A stretch of 64,000 nt of DNA from CAXQZU01 sp964228555. GTDB taxonomy: Bacteria; Planctomycetota; PLA2; JAEUHO01. Below, piece by piece: positions 1 to 10,523 of the stretch (position 1 is the first letter of the stretch; every line of letters begins with the position of its first letter). Position numbers and translations under genes: made by a program. The DNA is taken from contig CAXQZU010000041.1 in the NCBI GenBank assembly GCA_964228555.1, forward strand, positions 16,912 to 80,911. Direction: 5' to 3'. The notes beneath the pieces are model-generated. The model ran no database searches, was not told the DNA's origin, and worked only from the letters and a program-made list of their open reading frames with translations.

Positions 1-8
1 GCCATCAC

Positions 9-24
9 CCGAGGGTACCCTCGG
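9..24. promoter_or_regulatory. 16-bp perfect palindrome upstream of the oligopeptidase gene
   Basis: The sequence CCGAGGGTACCCTCGG equals its own reverse complement. It contains TACCCT (16-21), a match to the -10-like hexamer seen elsewhere in this window, 28 bases before the ATG at 50. The palindrome could be an operator over that promoter or the end of a terminator for a gene outside the window. No binding protein can be named. Confidence 0.35.
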
Positions 25-49
25 CCCACGCGCCCCGGAGGCTGCTTCC

Positions 50-2221
50 ATGACGATCGCCCGACGCATCGCTCCCCTGGCCCTGCTGTGCGCCCTTGGT
101 GCAGCCGCCAGCGCGGCCCCGGAGGAACCAGCCGCGCCGCGCCCGGCCCGGCCCGACTACCCCGCCACCCGTCGCACGGAGGCCCGCGATGTCCTGCATG
201 GGCAGGACGTGCCGGACCCGTACCGCTGGCTGGAGGACGACGCGGCCGCAGATGTCGAGGCGTGGGACCGTGCACAGGCGGCGCTGCTGCGCGCCCGGCT
301 GGATGCCTACCCGCGTCGTGCCGCACTGCAGGAACGCATCGAGCGGGAGCTGGACATGGGCGGCAGCGAGTCGCTGCCCACCTTCGCCGGGGCGTGGGCC
401 TTCCACACCTTCCGGGCTCCCGGCCGCAACCATGCCGCGCTCTACCGCAGGCCCGTGGACGGCACGGGGGAGCCCGAGCTGGTGCTGGACCCCGATGCGT
501 GGAGCGCCGACGGCACCGAGGGCCTGGGCGACTGGTGGCCCTCGCCGGACGGGCGCTGGCTCGCCTACGGGCGGGACAGCAAGGGCAGCGAGGACATCAC
601 GCTGCACGTGCGCGACCTGCGGTCCGGGCAGGACCTGCCGGAGCGCATCACGCGCACGAAGTTCACGAGCGTGGCGTGGCGCAGCGACAGCCGGGCCTTC
701 TTCTACACGCGCCTGCCCGACCCGGCCGACGTGCCGGAGGCCGAGCGCCAGTACCACCGGCGCGTGCGCCTGCACGTGCTGGGCACGGCCGTCCAGGACG
801 ACCCGCTCGTGTACGGGCAGGGACGGCCGATGATCGAGTCGTCGTGGGTGGGCAGCAGCACGGACCAGCAGCACCTGTTCGTGGTGCGCGGCATCCCCTA
901 CGAGTCGCTGGACACCTTCGAGCTGGACCTCACGTGGGGCGAGCCGCGGCTGGAGCCCGTGCTGGTCGGCAACGACTCGCGCACCTACGTGGACCGCGCC
1001 GGGGACCTCTACGTGCTCAACACCGACTGGCAGGCGCCGCGCCGGCGCATCTGCACGGCGGCCCGCGGGCAGGTGCAGGACCCCGCCCGCTGGCGGACGA
1101 TCGTGCCGGAGGGCGAGGCCGTCATCGAGCAGGCCGTGCTGGCGCGCGACCGGCTGGCGGTGGTCAAGCGCGACAACCTCGCCTCGCGCATCCTGGTCGT
1201 GGGCCTCGATGGGCGCGCGCTGGGCGAGGTGGCGCTGCCGCGCACAGGCAGCGTGCGCGAGGTGGCGGTGCGTCCTGACGACACGCGCCTGTGGTTCAGC
1301 TTCGAGGCCTACGACGTGCCGCTGGGCACCTGGGTGGTGGACCTCGCACGACCCGCCCGGGGCGAGGGAGCCGAGGCGCGCTACGAGCCGGCGCTGCGCA
1401 GCATGCTGCCCACGACCTTGCGCGTGGACGAGCTCACCAGCGAGCGCATGGACCTGCCCAGCAAGGACGGCACGCGCATCCCCGTGATGCTGCTGCGGCG
1501 CAAGGACACGCCGCTGGACGGCTCGGCGCCCACGATCCTCTACGGCTACGGCGGCTTCCGCGTGGGCGTGGTGCCGGCCTTCTCGCGCTCGGCAGCGCTG
1601 TGGGCCGAGCTGGGGGGCGTCTATGCCGTGGCCTCGCTGCGGGGCGGCGACGAGTTCGGCGAGGCCTGGCACGAGGCCGGCTCGCTGGGCCGCAAGCAGA
1701 ACGTGTTCGACGACTTCATCGCGGTGGCCGACGGGCTCGTGGCGGCCGGCAAGGCCCGTCGCGAGCGGCTGGCCATCATGGGCGGCAGCAACGGCGGCCT
1801 GCTGGTGGCTGCCTGCGCCAACCAGCGGCCCGACCTGTGCCGTGCCGTCGTGTGCAGCGTGCCGCTCACCGACATGCTGCGCTACCACCGCTTCCAGTAC
1901 GCCAAGGCCTGGACGAAGGAGTACGGCGATCCCGACGTGGCGGAACACTTCGCCTGGATCCGGCCCTGGTCGCCGTACCACAACGTGCGCGAGGGCGCGG
2001 CCTACCCCGCGGCCCTGGTGACCGCCGGGCTCAGCGACGGGCGCGTCAACGCGTTCCATGCGCGCAAGATCGTGGCCCAGTGGCAGCGGGCCAGCAGCAG
2101 CGCCCACCCCATCCTGCTCTTCCTCGACCGCGAGTCGGGGCACGGGGCCTCGTCCATGAAGCAGGCCAAGGCCGAGGTGCTGGACCGCTTCTGCTTCCTG
2201 CTGGGCGAGCTGGGTGGCTAG
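50..2221 (+). CDS. prolyl oligopeptidase family serine peptidase (S9A), exported
   Basis: Predicted to cleave short peptides after proline outside the cytoplasm. Residues 1-23 form a signal peptide (arginines, hydrophobic core, Ala-Ser-Ala end). The N-terminal two thirds match the S9A beta-propeller, opening with the YRWLEDD segment; the C-terminal third is the alpha/beta hydrolase. The triad is visible: Ser580 in GGSNGG, Asp663 in GLSDGR and His698 in SGHGAS. At 723 residues it has the usual family length plus a leader. A GGAGG site (37-41) lies 8 bases before the ATG. It stands alone, 57 bases before the next gene. Family assignment is firm; the exact substrate is not known. Confidence 0.95.
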   Translation: MTIARRIAPLALLCALGAAASAAPEEPAAPRPARPDYPATRRTEARDVLHGQDVPDPYRWLEDDAAADVEAWDRAQAALLRARLDAYPRRAALQERIERELDMGGSESLPTFAGAWAFHTFRAPGRNHAALYRRPVDGTGEPELVLDPDAWSADGTEGLGDWWPSPDGRWLAYGRDSKGSEDITLHVRDLRSGQDLPERITRTKFTSVAWRSDSRAFFYTRLPDPADVPEAERQYHRRVRLHVLGTAVQDDPLVYGQGRPMIESSWVGSSTDQQHLFVVRGIPYESLDTFELDLTWGEPRLEPVLVGNDSRTYVDRAGDLYVLNTDWQAPRRRICTAARGQVQDPARWRTIVPEGEAVIEQAVLARDRLAVVKRDNLASRILVVGLDGRALGEVALPRTGSVREVAVRPDDTRLWFSFEAYDVPLGTWVVDLARPARGEGAEARYEPALRSMLPTTLRVDELTSERMDLPSKDGTRIPVMLLRRKDTPLDGSAPTILYGYGGFRVGVVPAFSRSAALWAELGGVYAVASLRGGDEFGEAWHEAGSLGRKQNVFDDFIAVADGLVAAGKARRERLAIMGGSNGGLLVAACANQRPDLCRAVVCSVPLTDMLRYHRFQYAKAWTKEYGDPDVAEHFAWIRPWSPYHNVREGAAYPAALVTAGLSDGRVNAFHARKIVAQWQRASSSAHPILLFLDRESGHGASSMKQAKAEVLDRFCFLLGELGG

Positions 2222-2266
2222 CGGCGCCCGGGCGCGGGTTTCGCTGGCGGCACGGCCCCGGACGGC

Positions 2267-2272
2267 CACAAT
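2267..2272 (+). promoter_or_regulatory. -10-like hexamer CACAAT, leaderless arrangement
   Basis: CACAAT ends 6 bases before the ATG at 2279 and no Shine-Dalgarno sequence lies between. The same hexamer and spacing recur before the gene at 50546. Transcription from here would start at about the A of the ATG. Confidence 0.5.
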
Positions 2273-2278
2273 CCCGGC

Positions 2279-2617
2279 ATGACCCGCAGCAGCATCCCCA
2301 TGGCCGTGCGCGTGAAGCTGCCCGAGAACCTGCTCGAGGTGGACTGGCAGGACGGCAGCAGCAGCCGCTACGACGGCGGCTACCTGCGCTTCGTGTGCCC
2401 CTGCGCGGCCTGCCGCGGGCACGGGCCGGGGCAGGTGCCCGAGCCCCTGTGGTCGGCCTGCAAGGACGTGCGCATGACCGGGGCCGAGGCTGTCGGGGGG
2501 TATGCGCTGCGGCTGGGCCTGAGCGATGGCCACGACAGCGGCATCTACTCGTGGGAGTTCCTGCGCGCCCACGACCCCGGCAGCGGGGCGGGGCGCGATC
2601 CGGGAGGCAGGGCATGA
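2279..2617 (+). CDS. DUF971 family protein
   Basis: A 112-residue protein matching DUF971, the domain also found at the N-terminus of gamma-butyrobetaine hydroxylases. Family features are the opening V-K-L-P-E-N-L-L-E-V-D-W strand, the Y-L-R-F-V-C-P-C-A-A-C-R cysteine cluster (three Cys, possibly metal-binding) and the final G-H-D-S-G-I-Y-S-W-E-F-L. Members are often encoded beside iron-sulfur or Mrp-type proteins, but no such neighbour is present here. Its stop overlaps the next start in ATGA. The biochemical role is unknown. Confidence 0.9.
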   Translation: MTRSSIPMAVRVKLPENLLEVDWQDGSSSRYDGGYLRFVCPCAACRGHGPGQVPEPLWSACKDVRMTGAEAVGGYALRLGLSDGHDSGIYSWEFLRAHDPGSGAGRDPGGRA

Positions 2618-2817
2618 GCGACACGGCGTGCGTGGTGAACCTCGACGCGCGCGGCACGCGCCAGCGCCTGCTGGGCGGCCTCGTGACGGTGGCGGTGGGG
2701 CTGGCGCTGGGCGCCTACGCCGCCATCGAGTCCACGGGCTGGCTGGCGTGGCTGGCCGCCGTGGGCCTGCTCTGCTTCGGCACGCTGGCCTTGCTGCAGG
2801 CGCAGGCCAAGACCTGA
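2614..2817 (+). CDS. small two-helix membrane protein
   Basis: A 67-residue protein starting inside the DUF971 stop codon (ATGA overlap), so probably translationally coupled. Residues 21-39 and 44-62 are hydrophobic and look like two membrane helices joined by a short Thr-Gly-Trp turn. I recognise no family. The tight coupling and GC-rich third positions support a real gene. Confidence 0.65.
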   Translation: MSDTACVVNLDARGTRQRLLGGLVTVAVGLALGAYAAIESTGWLAWLAAVGLLCFGTLALLQAQAKT

Positions 2818-3006
2818 GTGGCCCGCGCGGCGCGCGGTGCGCGCGAGGTGGACGGCCAGGTGGTGGCCGTGGCCGACCCGGCCGAGGCTGCGTTGCTGCG
2901 CCACAGGTCGCGCGGCATCCTGCTGCGCTGGGTGCTGCTCTCGCTGGCGTGGGCCGCCCTGGCCCTCGCCCTGCGAGCGTGGCTGGCGGGCCCGCCTGCC
3001 GCCTAG
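2818..3006 (+). CDS. small single-helix membrane protein (hypothetical)
   Basis: A GTG codon directly after the preceding TGA opens a 62-codon frame. The N-terminal half is charged (residues 1-32); residues 36-55 form one hydrophobic helix. Third positions are almost all G or C, as in neighbouring genes. It ends 28 bases before the convergent boxB stop. There is no recognisable family and no clear ribosome site, so expression would depend on coupling to the gene before it. Confidence 0.5.
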   Translation: MARAARGAREVDGQVVAVADPAEAALLRHRSRGILLRWVLLSLAWAALALALRAWLAGPPAA

Positions 3007-3033
3007 GTCGGCGGCAGGCGCCCTCCGGCCTCC

Positions 3034-4509
<1,476 letters not shown>

Positions 4510-4511
4510 GG

Positions 4512-6197
<1,686 letters not shown>

Positions 6198-6204
6198 GCG
6201 CTGG

Positions 6205-6210
6205 AGACTA
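6205..6210 (-). promoter_or_regulatory. -10-like hexamer TAGTCT before boxC
   Basis: On the minus strand TAGTCT is followed by 7 bases and then the GTG of boxC. No Shine-Dalgarno sequence is present. TTGCTC, 20 bases further upstream, is a weak -35 candidate with long spacing. Confidence 0.5.
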
Positions 6211-6363
6211 GCCGTCCGGGGGGGCGGGGCGAGCAATCCGCGGGAGCCCGCGCAGGGCCGCGCGCTGCCCGCGCGGCGCCCCCGCCGCCGGCCGGGCGCC
6301 CGCTCCCCCGCAGGCCCGTCCCGGACGCCCCGCCCGAGGCGCCGGGCTGCTGCGTGCCGCGTG

Positions 6364-7434
6364 CTAGAGGGGGGCGAACAGGGCCTCGGGCAGGTCGCCC
6401 GGACCGTGGCTGCCCAGCTCGGTGATGTAGGCGCTCACGAGGGCCGCGGGCGTGACGTCGAAGGCCGGCTCGCACGTGGCCACCCCCTGCGGGCGGGTGC
6501 CCGGCAGGAGGTAGCGATCGCCGTCGCCGGCCCGCTCCTCGATCACCACCGCCTCGCCGGAGGCCATGCCCGGGTCGAAGGTGCTGCGCGGTGCCGCCAC
6601 CAGGAAGGGCAGCCCGTGGGCCCGGCAGGCCAGCGCCACCCCGTAGGTGCCGACCTTGTTCACGACATCGCCGTTGCGGCAGATGCGGTCGGCACCCACG
6701 ATGGCCGCCTGGATGCGGCCCTGCCGCATCAGGCCGGGCGCAGCGCCCTCCGCGACGACGGTGCAGGGGATGCCGGCCCGGGCCAGCTCCCATGCGGTCA
6801 GGCGCAGCCCCTGCAGCAGCGGGCGGGTCTCGTCGGCCCAGGCCTCGACGGCCTCGCCGCGGGCATGGAGCAGGTAGAGCGGGGCCAGCGCCGTGCCCCA
6901 GCCCGGCGTGACCAGGGCACCGGCGTTGCAGTGCGTCAGGACGCGGCGCGCGCTGCCCAGCGCCTGCGCGCCATGGCGGGCGATGGCGGCACAGGCCTCG
7001 CGTTCCTGCTGCTCGAGCGCCTGCGCCCACGCCAGCAGGGCCTGCGCCCGTGCCGCGCCATCGTGCGCCAGGGCGTGCGTGGCGTCGCAGGCTGCCGCCA
7101 CGGCCCGCGGCAGGTTCACGGCGGTGGGACGCGCGTGCGCCAGCGCGGCGGCCCGCCGCTCGAAGCCTGCCTGCTGCGCGGCCGGCGAGCCGCCCTCGGC
7201 CAGGGCCTCGCGCTGGGCCAGCACGAGGCCGTAGGCGCCGGCCAGCCCCAGCAGCGGCGCGCCGCGCACGGCCAGCCGCTGGATGTCCGCGACCACTTGC
7301 GCCGAGGTGTTGCGTGCGAGGCGCTGCTCGTGTGCGGGCAGCAGGGCCTGGTCCAGCAGCACGAGGCAGCCGTCCTGCCAGCCTCCCTGCCAGGCCAACG
7401 GGGCCAGCGGCGAGGCGGGTGCAGCGTCGACCAC
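6364..7434 (-). CDS. mtnA: S-methyl-5-thioribose-1-phosphate isomerase
   Basis: Converts 5-methylthioribose 1-phosphate to the ribulose 1-phosphate form in methionine salvage. The 356-residue protein has the full set of motifs: RGAPLLGLAGAYG near residue 55, the catalytic cysteine in THCNAGAL, ADETRPLLQG, the catalytic aspartate in VGADRI, and NGDVVNKVGTYG. It starts at GTG 4 bases after the purE stop, so it is probably the last gene of purC-purE-mtnA. Other mtn genes are absent, so the rest of salvage lies elsewhere or the enzyme serves another dehydroxylation route. Confidence 0.95.
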   Translation of the reverse strand: MVDAAPASPLAPLAWQGGWQDGCLVLLDQALLPAHEQRLARNTSAQVVADIQRLAVRGAPLLGLAGAYGLVLAQREALAEGGSPAAQQAGFERRAAALAHARPTAVNLPRAVAAACDATHALAHDGAARAQALLAWAQALEQQEREACAAIARHGAQALGSARRVLTHCNAGALVTPGWGTALAPLYLLHARGEAVEAWADETRPLLQGLRLTAWELARAGIPCTVVAEGAAPGLMRQGRIQAAIVGADRICRNGDVVNKVGTYGVALACRAHGLPFLVAAPRSTFDPGMASGEAVVIEERAGDGDRYLLPGTRPQGVATCEPAFDVTPAALVSAYITELGSHGPGDLPEALFAPL

Positions 7435-7438
7435 GGGC

Positions 7439-8035
7439 CTAGGGAGCCTGCGAGCGGCTGCCGGGTGCGAGCTGGTCGCGCAGGCGCTCGTTCTTCTTGG
7501 CCACGGACTGGCGCAGGCCGGCCCGGAACTCCTGCAGGCGGGCGTGCAGCGTCTCGTCCTGCAGCGCCAGGATCTGGATGGCCAGCAGCGCCGCGTTCTT
7601 GGCCCCGCCCGGGCCTACCGCCACCGTGGCCACGGGGACGCCGGCGGGCATCTGCACCGTGCTGTAGAGCGAGTCGGCGCCGCCCAGGTGCTCGGTGGGC
7701 ATGGGGATGCCGATGACGGGCACGGTGGTGAGGCTGGCCATCACGCCGGCCAGGTGCGCCGCGCCACCCGCCGCGGCGATCACCACCTTCAGGCCCTTGA
7801 GGCGCGCCGTGCTGCCGTAGGCATGCGCGAGGTCGGGCGTGCGCAGCGCCGACATCACCTGCGCCTCGTAGGGGATGTCGAACTCCTCCAGCGTGTCGAG
7901 GCAGTGCCTCACCACCGGCAGGTCGCTGTCGCTGCCCATCACGATGCCCACCACCGGCTTGCGCGTGTCCACCTCGACCCGCGAGGCGGAGGGTGAAGTC
8001 TTCTCGGGGCCTGCGGGGCGGCGCGGGCGGTTCAT
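7439..8035 (-). CDS. purE: PurE-family N5-carboxyaminoimidazole ribonucleotide mutase, with catalytic His replaced
   Basis: PurE moves the carboxyl group of N5-CAIR to carbon 4 of the imidazole in purine synthesis. The 198-residue protein has the MGSDSD phosphate loop, AAAGGAAHL and the VGPGGAKNAALLA tail, with an N-terminal extension of about 25 residues. In class I PurE the invariant SAHRTP contains the histidine needed for catalysis (His45 in E. coli). Here it reads SALRTP, with Leu64 in place of that His (CTG codon). GGAGG lies 4 bases before the ATG, and the gene follows purC by 13 bases. The family call is certain; normal activity is in doubt. Confidence 0.9.
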   Translation of the reverse strand: MNRPRRPAGPEKTSPSASRVEVDTRKPVVGIVMGSDSDLPVVRHCLDTLEEFDIPYEAQVMSALRTPDLAHAYGSTARLKGLKVVIAAAGGAAHLAGVMASLTTVPVIGIPMPTEHLGGADSLYSTVQMPAGVPVATVAVGPGGAKNAALLAIQILALQDETLHARLQEFRAGLRQSVAKKNERLRDQLAPGSRSQAP

Positions 8036-8048
8036 GGGGCCTCCGGTG

Positions 8049-8942
8049 CTAGGGCAGGCGGCCGGTGAGCCGGCGATGGATCTCGCGGTAGGTGTCGCTC
8101 ACGCCCTTGACCACCTCGGGCGTGAGCGTGGGGGCAGGCGGGTTGTGGTCCCAGCCCTGCCGGTCGAGCCAGTCTCGCACCTGCTGCTTGTCGAAGGAGG
8201 CCTGCGGCCGGCCGGGCACGTAGGACTTGGCGTCCCAGAAGCGCGAGGAGTCGGGGGTGAGCACCTCGTCGCCCAGCGTGAGCGTGCCGGCCGCGTCCAG
8301 GCCCAGCTCCAGCTTGGTGTCGGCGATCAGGATGCCGCGCTGGGCAGCGATGTCGCGCGCCCGGGCGTAGACCGCCAGCGTCACGTCCCGCAGGCGGGTG
8401 GCCATCTCGCGCCCCACGCGCCGCGAGGCCTCGTCGAGATCCACGTTGATGTCGTGGCCGGCCTGCTCCTTGGTCGCGGGCGTGAAGATGGGCGGCTCGA
8501 TGCGCACGCTCTCCACGAGGTGGGGCGGCAGGCGGTGGCCGCAGACGGCGCCGGTGGCCTTGTAGTCCTTCCAGCCCGAGCCGGTCAGGTAGCCGCGTGC
8601 GACGCACTCGATGGGCACCATCTGCAGGCGCTTCACCAGCATGGTGCGGCCCTGCAGCACGGCGGCGTGGCGGCGCACCTCCGGGGGCATGCGCTGCACG
8701 TCGGCGGTCACCAGGTGGTGGGGCACGATGTCCTTGAGCTGGTCGAACCACCACACGGACAGGCTGGTGAGCACCTGGCCCTTGCCGGGGATGGCCGGCG
8801 ACAGCACGCAGTCGAAGGCGCTGATGCGGTCGGTGGCCACGATCAGCAGGTGCGGGCCCAGGTCGTAGACGTCGCGCACCTTCCCGCGATGCACGAGCGT
8901 GAGCCCCTCCAGCTGCGTCGTGGCAACCGTGGTGACGCTCAT
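8049..8942 (-). CDS. purC: phosphoribosylaminoimidazole-succinocarboxamide synthase
   Basis: Ligates aspartate to CAIR to form SAICAR in purine synthesis. The 297-residue protein is of the longer PurC type and shows HRGKVRDVYDLG at the N-terminus, ATDRISAFDCVL, PIECVARGYLTGSGWKDY, the long TKLELGLD region and DEVLTPDSSRFW. A GGAGG site precedes the ATG, and TAGCAT lies 22 bases upstream. It is the first gene of a minus-strand unit with purE and mtnA. The frame stays open far upstream of this start, but that stretch lies antisense to aroA and the TPR genes. Confidence 0.95.
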   Translation of the reverse strand: MSVTTVATTQLEGLTLVHRGKVRDVYDLGPHLLIVATDRISAFDCVLSPAIPGKGQVLTSLSVWWFDQLKDIVPHHLVTADVQRMPPEVRRHAAVLQGRTMLVKRLQMVPIECVARGYLTGSGWKDYKATGAVCGHRLPPHLVESVRIEPPIFTPATKEQAGHDINVDLDEASRRVGREMATRLRDVTLAVYARARDIAAQRGILIADTKLELGLDAAGTLTLGDEVLTPDSSRFWDAKSYVPGRPQASFDKQQVRDWLDRQGWDHNPPAPTLTPEVVKGVSDTYREIHRRLTGRLP

Positions 8943-8964
8943 GGCGGGCCTCCGTAGGCGGCGG

Positions 8965-8970
8965 ATGCTA
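8965..8970 (-). promoter_or_regulatory. -10-like hexamer TAGCAT before purC
   Basis: TAGCAT on the minus strand ends 22 bases before the purC ATG, and the leader holds GGAGG. The 22-base spacing is the same as for the genes at 24059 and 46429. Confidence 0.45.
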
Positions 8971-9070
8971 GCCGCACGGGGGGCCCTGCGGCCGGAGGGC
9001 CGGTGCAGGCGATGGGCGTCCCGGGGCGAAGCGCGGCGCTTTTCCTGCCCTTTCGCCCCGCGCTGCGCCG

Positions 9071-9076
9071 TATCCC
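9071..9076 (+). promoter_or_regulatory. -10-like hexamer TATCCC before aroA
   Basis: TATCCC ends 7 bases before the ATG at 9084. It departs from YANNNT only at the last base. A run of G follows, which could also act as a weak ribosome site. Confidence 0.35.
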
Positions 9077-9083
9077 GGGGGGC

Positions 9084-10367
9084 ATGGCCCACGGCCTGCC
9101 CCACGCTCGCCGGCCGCTGGCAGGGTCCTTCCGCGTACCTCCCAGCAAGTCCGTCCTCCAGCGCGCGCTGGTGCTGGAGGCGCTGGCTGCCGAGCCCGGC
9201 CGCCTGGTCGCGCACGACGGCACGCCGGCGCTGCAGGCGGCCCCGGCCCACGACGTGCGCGACCTGGCCGTCGCCCTCGGCTCGCTGGGGCGCTGGCAGG
9301 GCGGTGCGCTGGGCGGCTCGCGCGCCTCGCAGGTGCTCGACCTTGGCCTGGGGGCGACAGGCTTCCGGCTCGCCACCGCGCGGGCCACGCTGCGGCCCGC
9401 CGGCGCGCGCACCTTGGTGCGCGGCCGGCCGGCGCTGCTGGCGCGTCCGCACCGCGACATCCGGCGGGCGCTCTCGCGGCTGGGCGGCCACGTGGTGCGC
9501 AAGCCCAGCGGCGCACACCGCGTGATCGCGGGCGGGATGCGTGGGGGCGAGGTGACGCTGGGCGCGGGCAGCAGCAGCCAGCACCTGAGCGCATTGATGC
9601 TGCTGGCACCGCGCCTGGGGGGCTTGCGCATCTGCCTCGCCGGGGTGGCCGTGTCGCGGCCCTACCTGCGGGTGACTGCCGCGGCGCTGGCGGCCTACGG
9701 CATCGGCGTTGCGCTGGAGGGCCTCGACGCCCCGGGCGGCGCCATCACGGTGCAGGCGGGCGTGCCCAGCGCAGCGCGCCTCGTGGTGGAGCCGGATGCC
9801 TCGGCCGCAGCCTTCTGGTGGGCCGCGGCCGCGCTGACCGGCGGCGTGGCCTGCGTGACGGGGCTGCCTGCGGACTCGCTGCAGGCCGACGCCTGCCTTC
9901 CTCGCCTGCTCGCCCGCATGGGCGCGACGGTGACCGTGGGGGCGGGCGGCGAGGCCGAGGTCCGGGGCCCGGGCGGCGGGCTGGACGCGCCCGGCGAGGT
10001 GGACCTCCGCGATGCCCCGGACCTGCTGCCCCTCGTGGCCGTGCTGGCTGCGTTCGCGCGCGGCAGCACGTGCCTCGTGGGCCTTGCCCATGCCCGCGGC
10101 AAGGAGAGCGATCGCGTGGCGCGCAGCGCGGGGCTGCTGCAGGCGCTGGGCGTCCCCGCGGAGTGCGGCGAGGCGCACCTCCTGGTGCACGGTGCCCCCG
10201 AGGCGGCCCGCCCCGCCCTCCTGCACGCCCACGGCGACCACCGCCTGGCCTTCGCGGCGGCCCTGGCGGGCCTGCGCCTGCCGGGCTGCACCCTCGAGGG
10301 GGGGGCCAGCGTGGCCAAGTCGCACCCGTCGTTCTGGCCTGACCTCGAGCACGCCACGGGCCACTGA
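9084..10367 (+). CDS. aroA: 3-phosphoshikimate 1-carboxyvinyltransferase (EPSP synthase), Ala at the glyphosate-site Gly
   Basis: Makes EPSP from shikimate 3-phosphate and PEP in aromatic amino acid synthesis. The 427-residue protein has PPSKSVLQRAL (S3P and PEP binding), SSSQHLSAL, SRPY, the KESDR segment, HGDHRLAFAAAL and a late AKSHPSFW lysine. The usual GNAGT loop reads GLGATGFR: Gly88, Leu89, Gly90, Ala91, Thr92, Gly93, Phe94, Arg95. Ala91 occupies the position of E. coli Gly96, as in glyphosate-insensitive enzymes such as CP4. The upstream in-frame ATG at 9003 would add 27 residues resembling nothing; the ATG at 9084 fits both the fold and a hexamer 7 bases upstream. Confidence 0.93.
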   Translation: MAHGLPHARRPLAGSFRVPPSKSVLQRALVLEALAAEPGRLVAHDGTPALQAAPAHDVRDLAVALGSLGRWQGGALGGSRASQVLDLGLGATGFRLATARATLRPAGARTLVRGRPALLARPHRDIRRALSRLGGHVVRKPSGAHRVIAGGMRGGEVTLGAGSSSQHLSALMLLAPRLGGLRICLAGVAVSRPYLRVTAAALAAYGIGVALEGLDAPGGAITVQAGVPSAARLVVEPDASAAAFWWAAAALTGGVACVTGLPADSLQADACLPRLLARMGATVTVGAGGEAEVRGPGGGLDAPGEVDLRDAPDLLPLVAVLAAFARGSTCLVGLAHARGKESDRVARSAGLLQALGVPAECGEAHLLVHGAPEAARPALLHAHGDHRLAFAAALAGLRLPGCTLEGGASVAKSHPSFWPDLEHATGH

Positions 10368-10488
10368 CCTCGGGCGCGGCGCGCCCCCCATCCCGCAACT
10401 CGCCGTGCCGCGCATGAGGGCGGCGTGCCGTGTCGCGCACCGCTCCGTGCCATGGCACGCGGCGCGCTGGACCTGCCCCTCGGCCGCG

Positions 10489-10494
10489 TACGAT
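10489..10494 (+). promoter_or_regulatory. -10-like hexamer TACGAT before the TPR/HEAT gene
   Basis: TACGAT lies 29 bases before the GTG at 10524 in the aroA-TPR gap. The leader contains two copies of GAGGCCTCC. A weak TGGACC lies 15 bases further upstream. Confidence 0.35.
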
Positions 10495-10523
10495 GCGAGG
10501 CCTCCTGCCGCCGAGGCCTCCAC

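Noticed and set aside
9003..9083. 27-residue N-terminal extension of aroA
   Set aside because: It resembles no EPSP synthase, and the ATG at 9084 fits the fold and the hexamer.
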